A stretch of DNA of 64,000 nt from Bacilli bacterium (GTDB lineage Bacteria; Bacillota_I; Bacilli_A; RFN20; CAG-826), in contig JAFVUY010000017.1 in assembly GCA_017502465.1 (NCBI GenBank), positions 62,001-126,000 of the forward strand. Direction: 5' to 3'. Positions 55,369 to 64,000 of the stretch are shown here, piece by piece (the first letter of the stretch is position 1; each line of letters starts with the position of its first letter). The notes below the pieces were generated by a model. That model was given only the letters and a program-made list of their open reading frames with translations. It made no database searches and had not been told where the DNA came from. The position numbers were made by a program, and so were the translations under genes.

Positions 55369-56346
55369 ATGTTTAAAAGAAAAACAGAAGTACTTTTAGA
55401 TAGTGATTTAGGCCTTCGTGTCGGCGGAGAGAAAAAGAAGACTTGGACAAAGTCAACTCTCCAACTTTTAGCGATGGTTATCCCTGGACTTTTGTTTGTC
55501 TTTGTCTTTGCTTATTTACCAATGTTTGGTATTATCTTGGCTTTTAAAGACGGAGATGGACAACTCAATGTTTTAGAAGCAATGTTTAATAGCGAATGGG
55601 TCGGTTTTGCTAACTTTAAAGCTTTCTTTGAAGACCCAGACTTTAAAGATGTTATGCTTAACACCCTTGGATTAAACTCTATTATGCTTTGCATCAACTT
55701 CCCTGCTCCTATTATTTTTGCAATTTTATTAAGTGAAATGCCTTTCCTTAAAGTGAGAAAGGCTGTTCAAACAGTTACTTATTTCCCATATTTTTTATCT
55801 TGGATCACTTATGGCGGAATTATCCTCGCTCTTATCAATAGCGATGGAATTATTAATAACATCTTAATGTCTCTGAACGTTATTAAAGATCCACTGGATA
55901 TCGCTGGAGATCCTCAATTCTTCTGGCCTCTAATTATTATTACCTCATTACTTAAAGGTATTGGATGGGGTTCTATTATTTATGTTGCTGCTATTGCTGG
56001 TATCGACCCTCAATTGTTTGAGGCTGCCAGAATGGATGGAGCGAATAGATGGTATAGAATCACAAGAATTACTATCCCAATGATTGCCCCTACAATCGTC
56101 TTATTCTTAATTCTTTCTATTTCTGGAATTTTAAATAATGGTTTTGACCATATTTGGGTGTTCCAAAATCTCACTAACTTAGAAAGAAGCGAAGTTTTAG
56201 ACACATTTATTTATAAATACGGTGTTGTTACTCAACAATACAGTTACACAACCGCGGTTGGTTTATTCAAATCAGTTATTTCTATTATTTTATTAACCGT
56301 TGGTAACCTAGTAGCAAAACGACTCACCGGGAAAGGAATCTTCTAA
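55369..56346 (+). CDS. ABC transporter permease, LplB/YtcP-partner type
   Basis: 325 residues, six membrane segments. Inner-membrane permease motif EAARMDGANRWYRITRITIPMIAPT (EAA loop). The long N-terminus with PMFGIILAFKD is typical of oligosaccharide importers of the LplB group, used for rhamnogalacturonan- and other polysaccharide-derived sugars. Seven bases after the ATPase gene. Confidence 0.93.
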   Translation: MFKRKTEVLLDSDLGLRVGGEKKKTWTKSTLQLLAMVIPGLLFVFVFAYLPMFGIILAFKDGDGQLNVLEAMFNSEWVGFANFKAFFEDPDFKDVMLNTLGLNSIMLCINFPAPIIFAILLSEMPFLKVRKAVQTVTYFPYFLSWITYGGIILALINSDGIINNILMSLNVIKDPLDIAGDPQFFWPLIIITSLLKGIGWGSIIYVAAIAGIDPQLFEAARMDGANRWYRITRITIPMIAPTIVLFLILSISGILNNGFDHIWVFQNLTNLERSEVLDTFIYKYGVVTQQYSYTTAVGLFKSVISIILLTVGNLVAKRLTGKGIF

Positions 56347-56347
56347 T

Positions 56348-57262
56348 ATGGTTATCAAAAAAGAATATAAGAAAAACCAATTAATGGTTGGTTCCACTGG
56401 TAAAAAAGCTAAAAAGACAGCCTATGATTGGATTAGCACGATTGCTTTAATTATTTTTACAATTTTATGTGCTTATCCATTAGTGTATGTTGTCGCCGGT
56501 TCCTTTTCAGAAGGAAAAGACTACGTTAATGGTGGAATTTGGTTATGGCCAAGAGTCTGGTCGCTTGAAAACTACATCATTGTTATTACAGATGTTCGTT
56601 TATGGAAGAGTTATGCTCTTACAATCGGAAGAACGGTCTTAGGCACTATCACAGGCGTTTTATTCACCGCGATGGTCGCGTATGCGATGAGTAGGCCAAA
56701 TTTAGTAGGAAAACGTGTTTATTATTACATTTTCATTGTCACAATGTTCTTCTCTGGAGGTTTGATTCCGTTCTTCTGGGTTATTCTCCAAGTTGGATTA
56801 TTTGATACATTTTGGGTATATATTATCCCCGCTCTATTTAGTGTTTATAACATGCTGGTATTTATTAACTTTTTTAAGACAATACCGGAAGAGATTCATG
56901 AATCTGCGGTTATGGATGGGGCTTCTGAATTTAAAATATTCTTAAGAATTATCCTTCCATTATCCACACCTGTTATTGCAACAGTTGGTTTGTGGATCGC
57001 TGTTGGACACTGGAACGATTTCTTCTCCACGATGATTTATACATCTAGTGAAAATTTATGGTCACTTCAATATTACTTGATGAAAGTTATTAAAGAAGCG
57101 TCATTACCTCCAGTTTCAATTCTTCCAGATATGGAAAACATTGCTCCTGAAACAGTCTCTTTAGCGGCGATTGTTGTCAGTGTTATTCCAATCTTTGCAT
57201 TTTACCCATTAATTTTTAAATCTCTCACAAGCGGAGTGGTTATAGGATCCCTTAAGGGATAG
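56348..57262 (+). CDS. ABC transporter permease, LplC/YtcP type
   Basis: 304 residues, six membrane segments, EAA-like loop ESAVMDGASEFKIFLRIILPLSTP. Pairs with the preceding permease, one base away. Ends with the usual SLTSGVVIGSLKG. Its N-terminus carries a Lys-rich cytoplasmic tail. Confidence 0.93.
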   Translation: MVIKKEYKKNQLMVGSTGKKAKKTAYDWISTIALIIFTILCAYPLVYVVAGSFSEGKDYVNGGIWLWPRVWSLENYIIVITDVRLWKSYALTIGRTVLGTITGVLFTAMVAYAMSRPNLVGKRVYYYIFIVTMFFSGGLIPFFWVILQVGLFDTFWVYIIPALFSVYNMLVFINFFKTIPEEIHESAVMDGASEFKIFLRIILPLSTPVIATVGLWIAVGHWNDFFSTMIYTSSENLWSLQYYLMKVIKEASLPPVSILPDMENIAPETVSLAAIVVSVIPIFAFYPLIFKSLTSGVVIGSLKG

Positions 57263-57274
57263 AAAGGAAATTAT

Positions 57275-59029
57275 ATGAAATTACTTAAATCCTTACTCAC
57301 ATTTGCAGGATTAGCGACAATCGTCTCATTTATGACTGGTTGTGGCTCATCGGGTAAACAAGTCGTTTATCCTGATTTTGAAAGAACTCCTGCGGAACTT
57401 AATTCTTGGGAATACCTTTTAGATGAAAATGGTAAACCAAAAGAAAGAATCACCATTGAATGGTATGTTAACGACTCAACATTCTCTTGGCCTGGCTATG
57501 GGACAGACGTCGTTAGTAAAGTTATTCAAGAAAAAACAGGTGTTTCTATTAAATTTACAACTCCTGTCACTGATGACGGACAAAAATTAGCAACCTTAAT
57601 TTCAGGCGATGTTTTACCTGATGTTGTTTCTATTCAAAGCTGGTATCAACAATGTTCTCAACTCGCAAATCAAAAATATTTATTCGCGGTTGATGAATTA
57701 ATGGATCGTTGGGCCCCTAAAATGGAAGCGACAATGGAAGAAGATTTATGGAATTACTTTCAACAAGGTGATGGACATAACTATGGTTTCCCAAACCTTT
57801 GCTTCTCCGATAATTATCTTTCAGGCGAACAACTTTATCCTAACGGAGGTATTTTAGTTAGAGAAGATTGGTACAAAGAAGCGTGTCAAGCAATTGGAAG
57901 TGATATGACAACTCCTGCAAGCTTCATCGCTGGATGTGAATATATTAAAAATAAATACAATGAATCTATTCCATTCCAATTAGATGCATTCACTAACGAA
58001 GGTAACGATTCAATTACTTGGTTAGCTCAACACTTTGCAACACCATTTGAAACTGAAGATGGAGTTTATCAAGATATTAGAACAGATGAACATTATCAAC
58101 AAATGCTTCGTTTTTTAAACGAATGTAATAAAGCTGGTATTATTAAACCAAGTAACTATTCTGATACATATGCGCAAATCAAGACTAATATCTCCCGTGG
58201 AAAAGTCTTTGTTTGTGCAGGCACACCTCAAGATTATCAAGTAGCCTATCAAAACTGCTTTAATAATGGCATTAACTATATTCCATTAGTGCTTCGCAAC
58301 TATGATGGAGACGCTCCTGTCCTTCAAGATATTTCTGGACAAGGTTATTTATTCTCTATGATTTCTACCAATTGTAAGAGACCTGATATTGTTATTAAAT
58401 TATTTGACTTCTTACATAGTGAAGAAGGTCAAAGACTTGTTGCCTTTGGTATTGAAGGCGAAACATGGGAATGGACAGATGCTTCCAAAACAAAAATTAA
58501 ATGGACAGATCGTTATATTTCCGGTGCATTACAAAAAAATGAAGAAGACGCTGCATGGCTTCAAGGTTATGGCTTAAATTCTATGACATTAATGATGAAT
58601 ATGTCTTATATTTTCAAATATAAACCAATGGAAGGCAGAAAAGCCGAATACATTTATATTGATAACCAAAAAAGACCATTAACTCCATATTCATATGACT
58701 TTAGACCATCTTTCTTAAAACATGACACCGCACATGATGATTTCTTCACTATTTCTACAAAAGCAAAGAAAATCGACACAAAATGGTCACAAGCTCTTGT
58801 TGAAATCATTAAAGCAAATGATTATTTACAAGCTTATAATAACGCGATTAGCTATGCTAATAAGCAAGGCTTACAAGATGTAGTTGATTTCTACAAAGGT
58901 TCTTATAGAAACACATTAGAAGTTTTAGGTTTAGAAAGAGGATATCCAACTCATAGAGAAGGATATGTTGAACCTCAAACAGGTCCAAACGGAGACTTCT
59001 CTTACTGGATTGGAGCAACACATGAATAA
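57275..59029 (+). CDS. Extracellular oligosaccharide-binding lipoprotein, LplA/YtcQ type
   Basis: 584 residues. Lipoprotein signal FMTGCGSSG (Cys23). Large type-I-cluster solute-binding fold, with ITIEWYVNDSTFSWPG, DVLPDVVSIQSW and RPDIVIKLFDFLHSEEGQRL. The long size fits oligosaccharide rather than monosaccharide binding. Overlaps the next gene by eight bases, so they are co-translated. Confidence 0.9.
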   Translation: MKLLKSLLTFAGLATIVSFMTGCGSSGKQVVYPDFERTPAELNSWEYLLDENGKPKERITIEWYVNDSTFSWPGYGTDVVSKVIQEKTGVSIKFTTPVTDDGQKLATLISGDVLPDVVSIQSWYQQCSQLANQKYLFAVDELMDRWAPKMEATMEEDLWNYFQQGDGHNYGFPNLCFSDNYLSGEQLYPNGGILVREDWYKEACQAIGSDMTTPASFIAGCEYIKNKYNESIPFQLDAFTNEGNDSITWLAQHFATPFETEDGVYQDIRTDEHYQQMLRFLNECNKAGIIKPSNYSDTYAQIKTNISRGKVFVCAGTPQDYQVAYQNCFNNGINYIPLVLRNYDGDAPVLQDISGQGYLFSMISTNCKRPDIVIKLFDFLHSEEGQRLVAFGIEGETWEWTDASKTKIKWTDRYISGALQKNEEDAAWLQGYGLNSMTLMMNMSYIFKYKPMEGRKAEYIYIDNQKRPLTPYSYDFRPSFLKHDTAHDDFFTISTKAKKIDTKWSQALVEIIKANDYLQAYNNAISYANKQGLQDVVDFYKGSYRNTLEVLGLERGYPTHREGYVEPQTGPNGDFSYWIGATHE

Positions 59030-59948
59030 ATTACCTAAAATCATTTTAGATAATGATATCGGTGACGATATTGATGATGCATTTGCGTTGCTTTTAATGC
59101 TCGAAAGCAAACAATTTGATGTCTTAGGCGTTACTACCGTTTTTAGAAACACCCGCCAAAGAGCGCATATGTGTAAATATTTAATTAAATCTTTAGGAAG
59201 AGACGTGCCCGTATATGCGGGATGTGATTATCCAATCATTTCCGATCCTGAAAAATTAAATACAGATGAAATTAGAGCAAGAGAAAAGCGCGATCAATAT
59301 GGAATGTATCAACTTCCTCAATGGGACCCAAAAATGGAAGAAGTGCCATACGATGAAGGAAACGCAGTCGATTTCATTATTGATATGGTCCATAAATATC
59401 CACATGAAGTTATCTTGTGTGGTATTGGTCCACTTACAAACTTCGCTATTGCGATAAGAAAAGATCCAACAATTACCCCACTTATTAAAGAATTTAGACT
59501 TATGTCTGGAGGCATGGGCATCAACTTCGCAGAATGGAACGTTTTCTGTGATCCAGAAGCCTCATATATTGTTTACAATTCTGGGGTTCCAACTACAGCA
59601 ATTGGTATTCACACAACTTGTAAAACAGGTTTATCAGAAAATGATATTCACGAACTAAAAACAAGCAAATCAAAAACAATCTCAACTGTTTATGAAATGA
59701 TGATGAAATGGTTTGAACATTATAAGTTCTCTGCACCTGTTATGCATGACCCACTTGCAGTTGCGACAATTATCAAACCAGAATTATGTACATTTGAAAA
59801 ACGTGCGATCAACATCGAACTTGGTCCTACAAATAGAGGATTTATGTTCGTAGATGATAAAAAACAAGCTTTAACTAACGTGTCTATGGATGTCGATGTA
59901 AGAGCGTTCCTCGATTTCTTCAAAGGCACAATATTGAAAGGAGAATAG
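59022..59948 (+). CDS. Nucleoside hydrolase-like (IU-NH family) protein
   Basis: 308 residues from ATG 59022. N-terminal metal motif ILDNDIGDDIDDAFALLLM (variant of DTDxGxDDA), later MSGGMGINFAEWNVFCDPEAS and HDPLAVATI. The family splits N-ribosides. In a sugar-import operon it may act on another glycoside or be a general hydrolase. The start is chosen because of the overlap with the binding-protein stop and a GGAG site; the frame is open further upstream. Confidence 0.85.
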   Translation: MNKLPKIILDNDIGDDIDDAFALLLMLESKQFDVLGVTTVFRNTRQRAHMCKYLIKSLGRDVPVYAGCDYPIISDPEKLNTDEIRAREKRDQYGMYQLPQWDPKMEEVPYDEGNAVDFIIDMVHKYPHEVILCGIGPLTNFAIAIRKDPTITPLIKEFRLMSGGMGINFAEWNVFCDPEASYIVYNSGVPTTAIGIHTTCKTGLSENDIHELKTSKSKTISTVYEMMMKWFEHYKFSAPVMHDPLAVATIIKPELCTFEKRAINIELGPTNRGFMFVDDKKQALTNVSMDVDVRAFLDFFKGTILKGE

Positions 59949-60055
59949 ACTAACTAGCAATTAAGTAGATATTAGCCTTTCAAGGCAAGTCTTTATAAGA
60001 AAGACAAAAAACCGCTACTAAGTAGCAAAATCCCTACAAAAGGAGAACAAAATTT
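59949..60055 (+). other. Intergenic hairpin cluster
   Basis: Three short hairpins in a row: GCCTT/AAGGC, GTCTTT/AAAGAC and GCTACT/AGTAGC. None has a proper T run, so they may stabilise or process the operon mRNA rather than end it. Confidence 0.4.
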
Positions 60056-61711
60056 ATGAAAAAGAAAATTTTATTAACATCTATTATTGGTGTTATCGCT
60101 CTCGGTTTAGGTTTTGGTACTTCTTTATCAAATGAAGCGATCAAAACAGAAGCCGCTGAAGCAGTTATTGATGTCCCAACTGGTGTTGATGCGCGTGGTG
60201 GTGTTCACGTCACATATCCTGTCGCAGGTTCTAACAAAGAATGGACATACACAATTATCTCAATGATGGAACAAAAAACCACAGGTGACATGTTATACAT
60301 CCGTGCGAGAAACAACATTGGTAGCTTAACACCATTTTCTATCGCAATTGCATCAGGCAATGGTGGACAATACGCTATCGGAACAGCAAATTTAAATTAT
60401 TATTTATATGACGCATTTGGATGCAACGAAGTTGAAAGAACATATTTATATACAACAAATATCGAACTTCCACCCTTCTTTGATGGTATCGTCGGTCTCC
60501 CTTTATCTAACTACACCGTTGATGTTTGGGGTACTGGCCAAGCACCTAACTGGGAAGTTGTATGGAGAATTTATATTGGTCTTCAACCAACGTATAACAG
60601 TTTCGCAAACGTTGTTTGGGGAGATGTCTTCAATGCCGGTGGTTTGAATCTTGACGTTTCTGTTTTAAATAATGAAAACTGGTCAACATTTGTTGCTGCA
60701 GAAAACTACTCTGATGGTTCTATCAACGTAGTTAGAGCACCTCTTACAGACTTTGATCCAACCGGAAAAGATTTAAATGGTGGTATCGAAATTAACGTTC
60801 CAAACGCAGATACATATGTTACCGCTGATGTTTGTGATGCGGCAGGTGCTGCACCAAAACAAATCAATGGTTCATTTATTTGGTTAAGAATTAGAAACTT
60901 TGTTGGCGAAGCTTGGATTCAAATTCAAATTATGGGTTGTGATGGATGTGACAACGTTCCAGGTAACAACAAACCATTCTATTACTATGATTTGAGTGGA
61001 AACCATGTAGCCACACATAATTCTTCTGCATATCAAACAATTTATTTACCAGCAGACTTCAATGGTTTTATTGGAGTTCCATTAGCGTCTTTAGACAACA
61101 GAACAACCGCTCCAGTTAGATTTGACTGGTTATATGGTATCTTTGTCAGCGCATGGACAGGCGCACACTTTGTTGTTGGCGATGTCTTCGGATTCAATCA
61201 ATCCGCGGCAGGCTCAGGCTATACAGCAATGTTAAGAGATTCCTCAACAATGACATGGGATAAATATACAACTTTAAGAAGCCATGGCGACTTAAGTGCA
61301 ACAAGAATTTATCCAGGTTTTGCTGATGATACAGCATCAACATTTGCAGCGCAATTCTTAGAAAAAGATTGTACAGATTACACAGATGAAGACTGGGCAT
61401 TATTTGAATTATTATTCTTGGATTTATCTGATAATATGGCAAATTACATTGCAACTACAGATTATTCTGATAAAACAGATGACGAATTAAATATCGTCGA
61501 AAAAGCAGTTCAAAGATATGATTTAGCAGTAGTTAGACAAAACCGCAGTGCTTTCATTTCTGGTAGAACAGTCTTAAGCAATCCTAACGCTCTATCTTTA
61601 TACACAGAAGGTAATATGAACTTGATTATTAATATCATTGTTTGTATCTCATTAGTTGCAGCCTTCGGTGCATGCGTCTTCTTTAATAGAAAAAGAAGAA
61701 ATCAACAATAG
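60056..61711 (+). CDS. Secreted, membrane-anchored modular surface protein
   Basis: 551 residues. Signal peptide 1-36 (hydrophobic IIGVIALGLGFGTSL then EAAEA). Two similar beta-rich modules (about 38-218 and 225-395) share YIRARN or WLRIRN, YYYDLSG or YYLYDAFG, FDGIVGLPL or FNGFIGVPL, and WGDVF or VGDVF. A helical region follows, then a C-terminal membrane segment ending in FFNRKRRNQQ, without LPXTG. Cys-containing GCDGCDNVPG lies in module 2. The modules could bind glycans. Expressed after the importer operon (AAAGGAG site). Confidence 0.78.
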   Translation: MKKKILLTSIIGVIALGLGFGTSLSNEAIKTEAAEAVIDVPTGVDARGGVHVTYPVAGSNKEWTYTIISMMEQKTTGDMLYIRARNNIGSLTPFSIAIASGNGGQYAIGTANLNYYLYDAFGCNEVERTYLYTTNIELPPFFDGIVGLPLSNYTVDVWGTGQAPNWEVVWRIYIGLQPTYNSFANVVWGDVFNAGGLNLDVSVLNNENWSTFVAAENYSDGSINVVRAPLTDFDPTGKDLNGGIEINVPNADTYVTADVCDAAGAAPKQINGSFIWLRIRNFVGEAWIQIQIMGCDGCDNVPGNNKPFYYYDLSGNHVATHNSSAYQTIYLPADFNGFIGVPLASLDNRTTAPVRFDWLYGIFVSAWTGAHFVVGDVFGFNQSAAGSGYTAMLRDSSTMTWDKYTTLRSHGDLSATRIYPGFADDTASTFAAQFLEKDCTDYTDEDWALFELLFLDLSDNMANYIATTDYSDKTDDELNIVEKAVQRYDLAVVRQNRSAFISGRTVLSNPNALSLYTEGNMNLIINIIVCISLVAAFGACVFFNRKRRNQQ

Positions 61712-61726
61712 TTAAAGCTTTTTAAT

Positions 61727-61752
61727 AAGGGCCGTTTTTATTAACGGCCCTT
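61727..61752 (+). terminator. Strong intergenic hairpin, possible terminator or mRNA processing site
   Basis: Perfect 10-bp stem AAGGGCCGTT (61727-61736) / AACGGCCCTT (61743-61752). The following CACAAAAA has no T run, so termination is doubtful and partial readthrough into the next gene is likely. Confidence 0.5.
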
Positions 61753-61774
61753 CACAAAAACGGAGGTTCTTTTT

Positions 61775-64000
61775 ATGAAAAAGATATTACCTACAATTGG
61801 ACTTGGTCTAGCATGTTTAGGCTTAGTTTTATCTCAAACCCCAGCTCAATTTACAAGGGTTGACGCTGCTATGCCTCAATTAGGAGAACTCAATAATGGT
61901 GCGAGAGTCACATTTGGTTCTTCTACCGAAGATTCTATTGATTATATAACTGTTAATTGGCAAGACACCGTTAACAACGGTATCGATATGTATGTTCGCA
62001 TTCGTAATTATTCAAGTGTCGATGCAAACATGTATTTGCTTTTAGAAGGTACAAGCGGTCATACAGCAGTAATGAAGGCGGGCGGTTCTTATCAATTGCA
62101 CGATGTAAAGGGTGAAACTTTTACAAGCTATAAAGCAAGTGAGGAACAATATTTCACCTTACCTGCTAAATTTGATGGTTATTTCTGGATTAACGCATTA
62201 AGTGTTGCTAGTTTAGATAGTTGGTCTCTTACCAGTGATATTAAAAATATATCTAGTATTAGTTTTGGCATTAATACCAAACTCCAAGGCGGAGTGAAGC
62301 TTGGTATTGGTGACATTATCACTAAAACAGCGATGAATCTTGATGTTTCATCTTTAACAAACGATGATTTCTTAAAAACATTCGTCGCAAAAGATTCTAG
62401 TGAAAAAGTAACAATTGAACGATTACCAGACACAGATTTCGACACAAATCACGATATTTTAGGTGGCGCTTTAGTCACAGTCACTTATCAAAGCGAAGAT
62501 AAAATGTGTACATTCTTGGTCCTTCCTAAAGAAAAAGATTTAAGTGGAAGTGGTATTTATTTCAGAATTAAAAACGCTTGGGAATATGGCTTTTATATTC
62601 AATTCCACGTTTTAGACGCAAACGGCCATCGTATGGCGGTAAAACCTAGCTCACCATATTACGAATATGATTTAACTGGTAAAACCAAAACTGAAGTTTT
62701 AACTAGAGATTTTGGTTCTTTCTTCTATATTAAGGGAAGTTATGATGCCTTTATTTATATTCCATATGAAACATTAATTGATGATTCAACTTGGGCGACA
62801 AATGTTGACTATCCAACAATGGATTATACAAATGTTTATGCATTAATCTTTGGTATTTCAGCGTTCCACGATAGAGATACAAAAACGATTTTTGGTGATA
62901 TCTTTACCGATTCTGTAACCGTCTTTGATGGAAGCGAAGTAACATTAGAAGAAACAAGTTCTTTCTTCTTACCAGACCAATATGGTTTTGGAGAATTCAT
63001 TAATATCTCTAGAGTTAATGGTTATAAGAATGAAAAAACTTATGAATACACTTCAATCAATAATTTTGATGAGACACATATTGAAGGTGGAGCAAACTTT
63101 AGCTTAAGCAAAACACCTAATGACATAGATGTTTCATTTACAATTAATAAAAAATTAGATTTTACAGATATGAATGCAATTGCAATTCATATTAATAACT
63201 ACACATACGATTATCCAATCGCATTTAAAATTAAAGATGAAAATGGAAAAGAAGGTGCGATTATTGGACCTGCCTTAGGAAATGTTTACTATCTTGACAC
63301 AGCTGGAAACAGATTTGTTAATGGTTGGGGTGGTAATACAAGATACGCTAAAATCCCTGTTAATTTTGAAGGATTAATGATTATTCCATTCACATTATTA
63401 AGTGGAAGCGTAACCTTTAATAAAGCAAAAGTTGTATCTATTGAAATTGCAGTTAATGGTTTCTATGATTACGACTTTAATACCGCTTTTGGTGAAATCG
63501 GTGGTATTGACGATAATTATAATTACGTTTCATTATTCTCCCCTCTTGAATTAGAAGATTCTGAATGGGAAGAAATTTACACATTATCTTTAAATGCAGA
63601 ATATGGTGAATTAACTAGAGTTGAAAGTCCAAAATACTGCCCATGGATTGGGGATGTTAAAATTCTTAATAGCTGTATCTATGAGACAGATGAAGAAATG
63701 TATAAAGAAACACTTACAGATGACGCGGATAATCCTCTTACATACGAAAGAAATGAAGAAGGCGTCGTCATCACTCCAAGTGACTACGAAGTAGGTCACG
63801 CGAATGGACCTTATTCTTGTTTAGTTTTTGTTAACAACGCTAACTTCGCCGATAGACTTGTTATGACTGATTCAAACGGACAAGAAGCAAAAGGTGTCAC
63901 AATTTATGTTAAAAACTTATCCAGTAGAGAAATCGGTATTTCCATTGGTTTTGATCAATTGTTATCTTCTGGAGCAGTCCAAAGATGGACATTAATTGGT
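61775..64000 (+). CDS. Large modular surface protein (3' end outside window)
   Basis: Open for 742 codons to the window edge with no stop. Signal peptide at the start (MKKILPTIGLGLACLGLVLS, then QTPAQ). Repeated modules of roughly 190 residues, each with MYVRIRN or YFRIKN, YYEYDLTG or YYLDTAG, FDGYFWI or FEGLMIIPF and GDIF or FGEIGG signatures. These are the same kind as in the preceding gene, so the two arose by module duplication. RBS CGGAGG lies before ATG 61775. Likely a glycan-binding surface protein of the rhamnose-glycan locus; the C-terminus and anchor cannot be seen. Confidence 0.8.
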   Translation, partial: MKKILPTIGLGLACLGLVLSQTPAQFTRVDAAMPQLGELNNGARVTFGSSTEDSIDYITVNWQDTVNNGIDMYVRIRNYSSVDANMYLLLEGTSGHTAVMKAGGSYQLHDVKGETFTSYKASEEQYFTLPAKFDGYFWINALSVASLDSWSLTSDIKNISSISFGINTKLQGGVKLGIGDIITKTAMNLDVSSLTNDDFLKTFVAKDSSEKVTIERLPDTDFDTNHDILGGALVTVTYQSEDKMCTFLVLPKEKDLSGSGIYFRIKNAWEYGFYIQFHVLDANGHRMAVKPSSPYYEYDLTGKTKTEVLTRDFGSFFYIKGSYDAFIYIPYETLIDDSTWATNVDYPTMDYTNVYALIFGISAFHDRDTKTIFGDIFTDSVTVFDGSEVTLEETSSFFLPDQYGFGEFINISRVNGYKNEKTYEYTSINNFDETHIEGGANFSLSKTPNDIDVSFTINKKLDFTDMNAIAIHINNYTYDYPIAFKIKDENGKEGAIIGPALGNVYYLDTAGNRFVNGWGGNTRYAKIPVNFEGLMIIPFTLLSGSVTFNKAKVVSIEIAVNGFYDYDFNTAFGEIGGIDDNYNYVSLFSPLELEDSEWEEIYTLSLNAEYGELTRVESPKYCPWIGDVKILNSCIYETDEEMYKETLTDDADNPLTYERNEEGVVITPSDYEVGHANGPYSCLVFVNNANFADRLVMTDSNGQEAKGVTIYVKNLSSREIGISIGFDQLLSSGAVQRWTLIG

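Overview
The window covers the replication origin and its surroundings in a low-GC, Gram-positive-type bacterium. The gene order rpmH-dnaA-dnaN-S4-recF-gyrB-gyrA is that of Bacilli. The lipoprotein signals, the AT-rich codon use and several sequence quirks (for example the divergent DnaA P-loop) suggest an uncultured, probably gut-associated lineage of Bacilli close to the Mollicutes. TGA is a real stop and Trp is TGG, so this is not a code-4 mycoplasma. The lineage is inference.

Region 1 (1-13.4 kb) is the origin and core genes. yidC, rnpA and rpmH are read leftward. dnaA and dnaN are flanked by two clusters of DnaA boxes, giving a bipartite oriC. An S4 protein, recF, gyrB, gyrA, a glycosyltransferase and serS form a tightly packed rightward run. 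Region 2 (13.5-37.4 kb) is mixed metabolism and housekeeping: an esterase, manA, a large glycoside hydrolase, a SHOCT membrane protein, a PTS EIIC-like permease, a GT4 enzyme, SRP RNA, tadA, a P-type ATPase/psuG/TetR/alcohol dehydrogenase operon, a degenerate M50 protein, tldD/tldE, rpmE, metG, pyk and a 23S rRNA m5U methyltransferase. A 26-residue hydrophobic peptide gene with an apparent antisense RNA lies between tldD and rpmE.

Region 3 (37.4-48 kb) is an accessory island: an IS200-type insertion between two G-depleted segments, four copies of an intergenic repeat separating gene units, a Fic protein with its own palindromic operator, a CoA-disulfide reductase-rhodanese, an AbiEi/AbiEii/DUF4238 operon, a small HTH protein, an HNH nuclease, and two membrane or lipoprotein genes behind a promoter with a G10 tract. 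Region 4 (48-64 kb) holds an XRE-membrane regulator, a repeat-containing lipoprotein, and a locus for uptake and use of rhamnose-containing glycans: rhaA, a DeoR regulator, an ABC importer, a nucleoside-hydrolase-like protein and two large modular surface proteins, the last running off the window.

The strongest candidates for something undescribed are two. The first is a type I toxin-antitoxin-like locus at 31.19-31.43 kb, with an about 60-nt antisense RNA whose 5' end mimics the 5' UTR of the peptide mRNA. The second is a pair of probable phase-variable promoters (18,458 and 46,465), each with a G10 tract inside an exactly 17-bp -35/-10 spacer.
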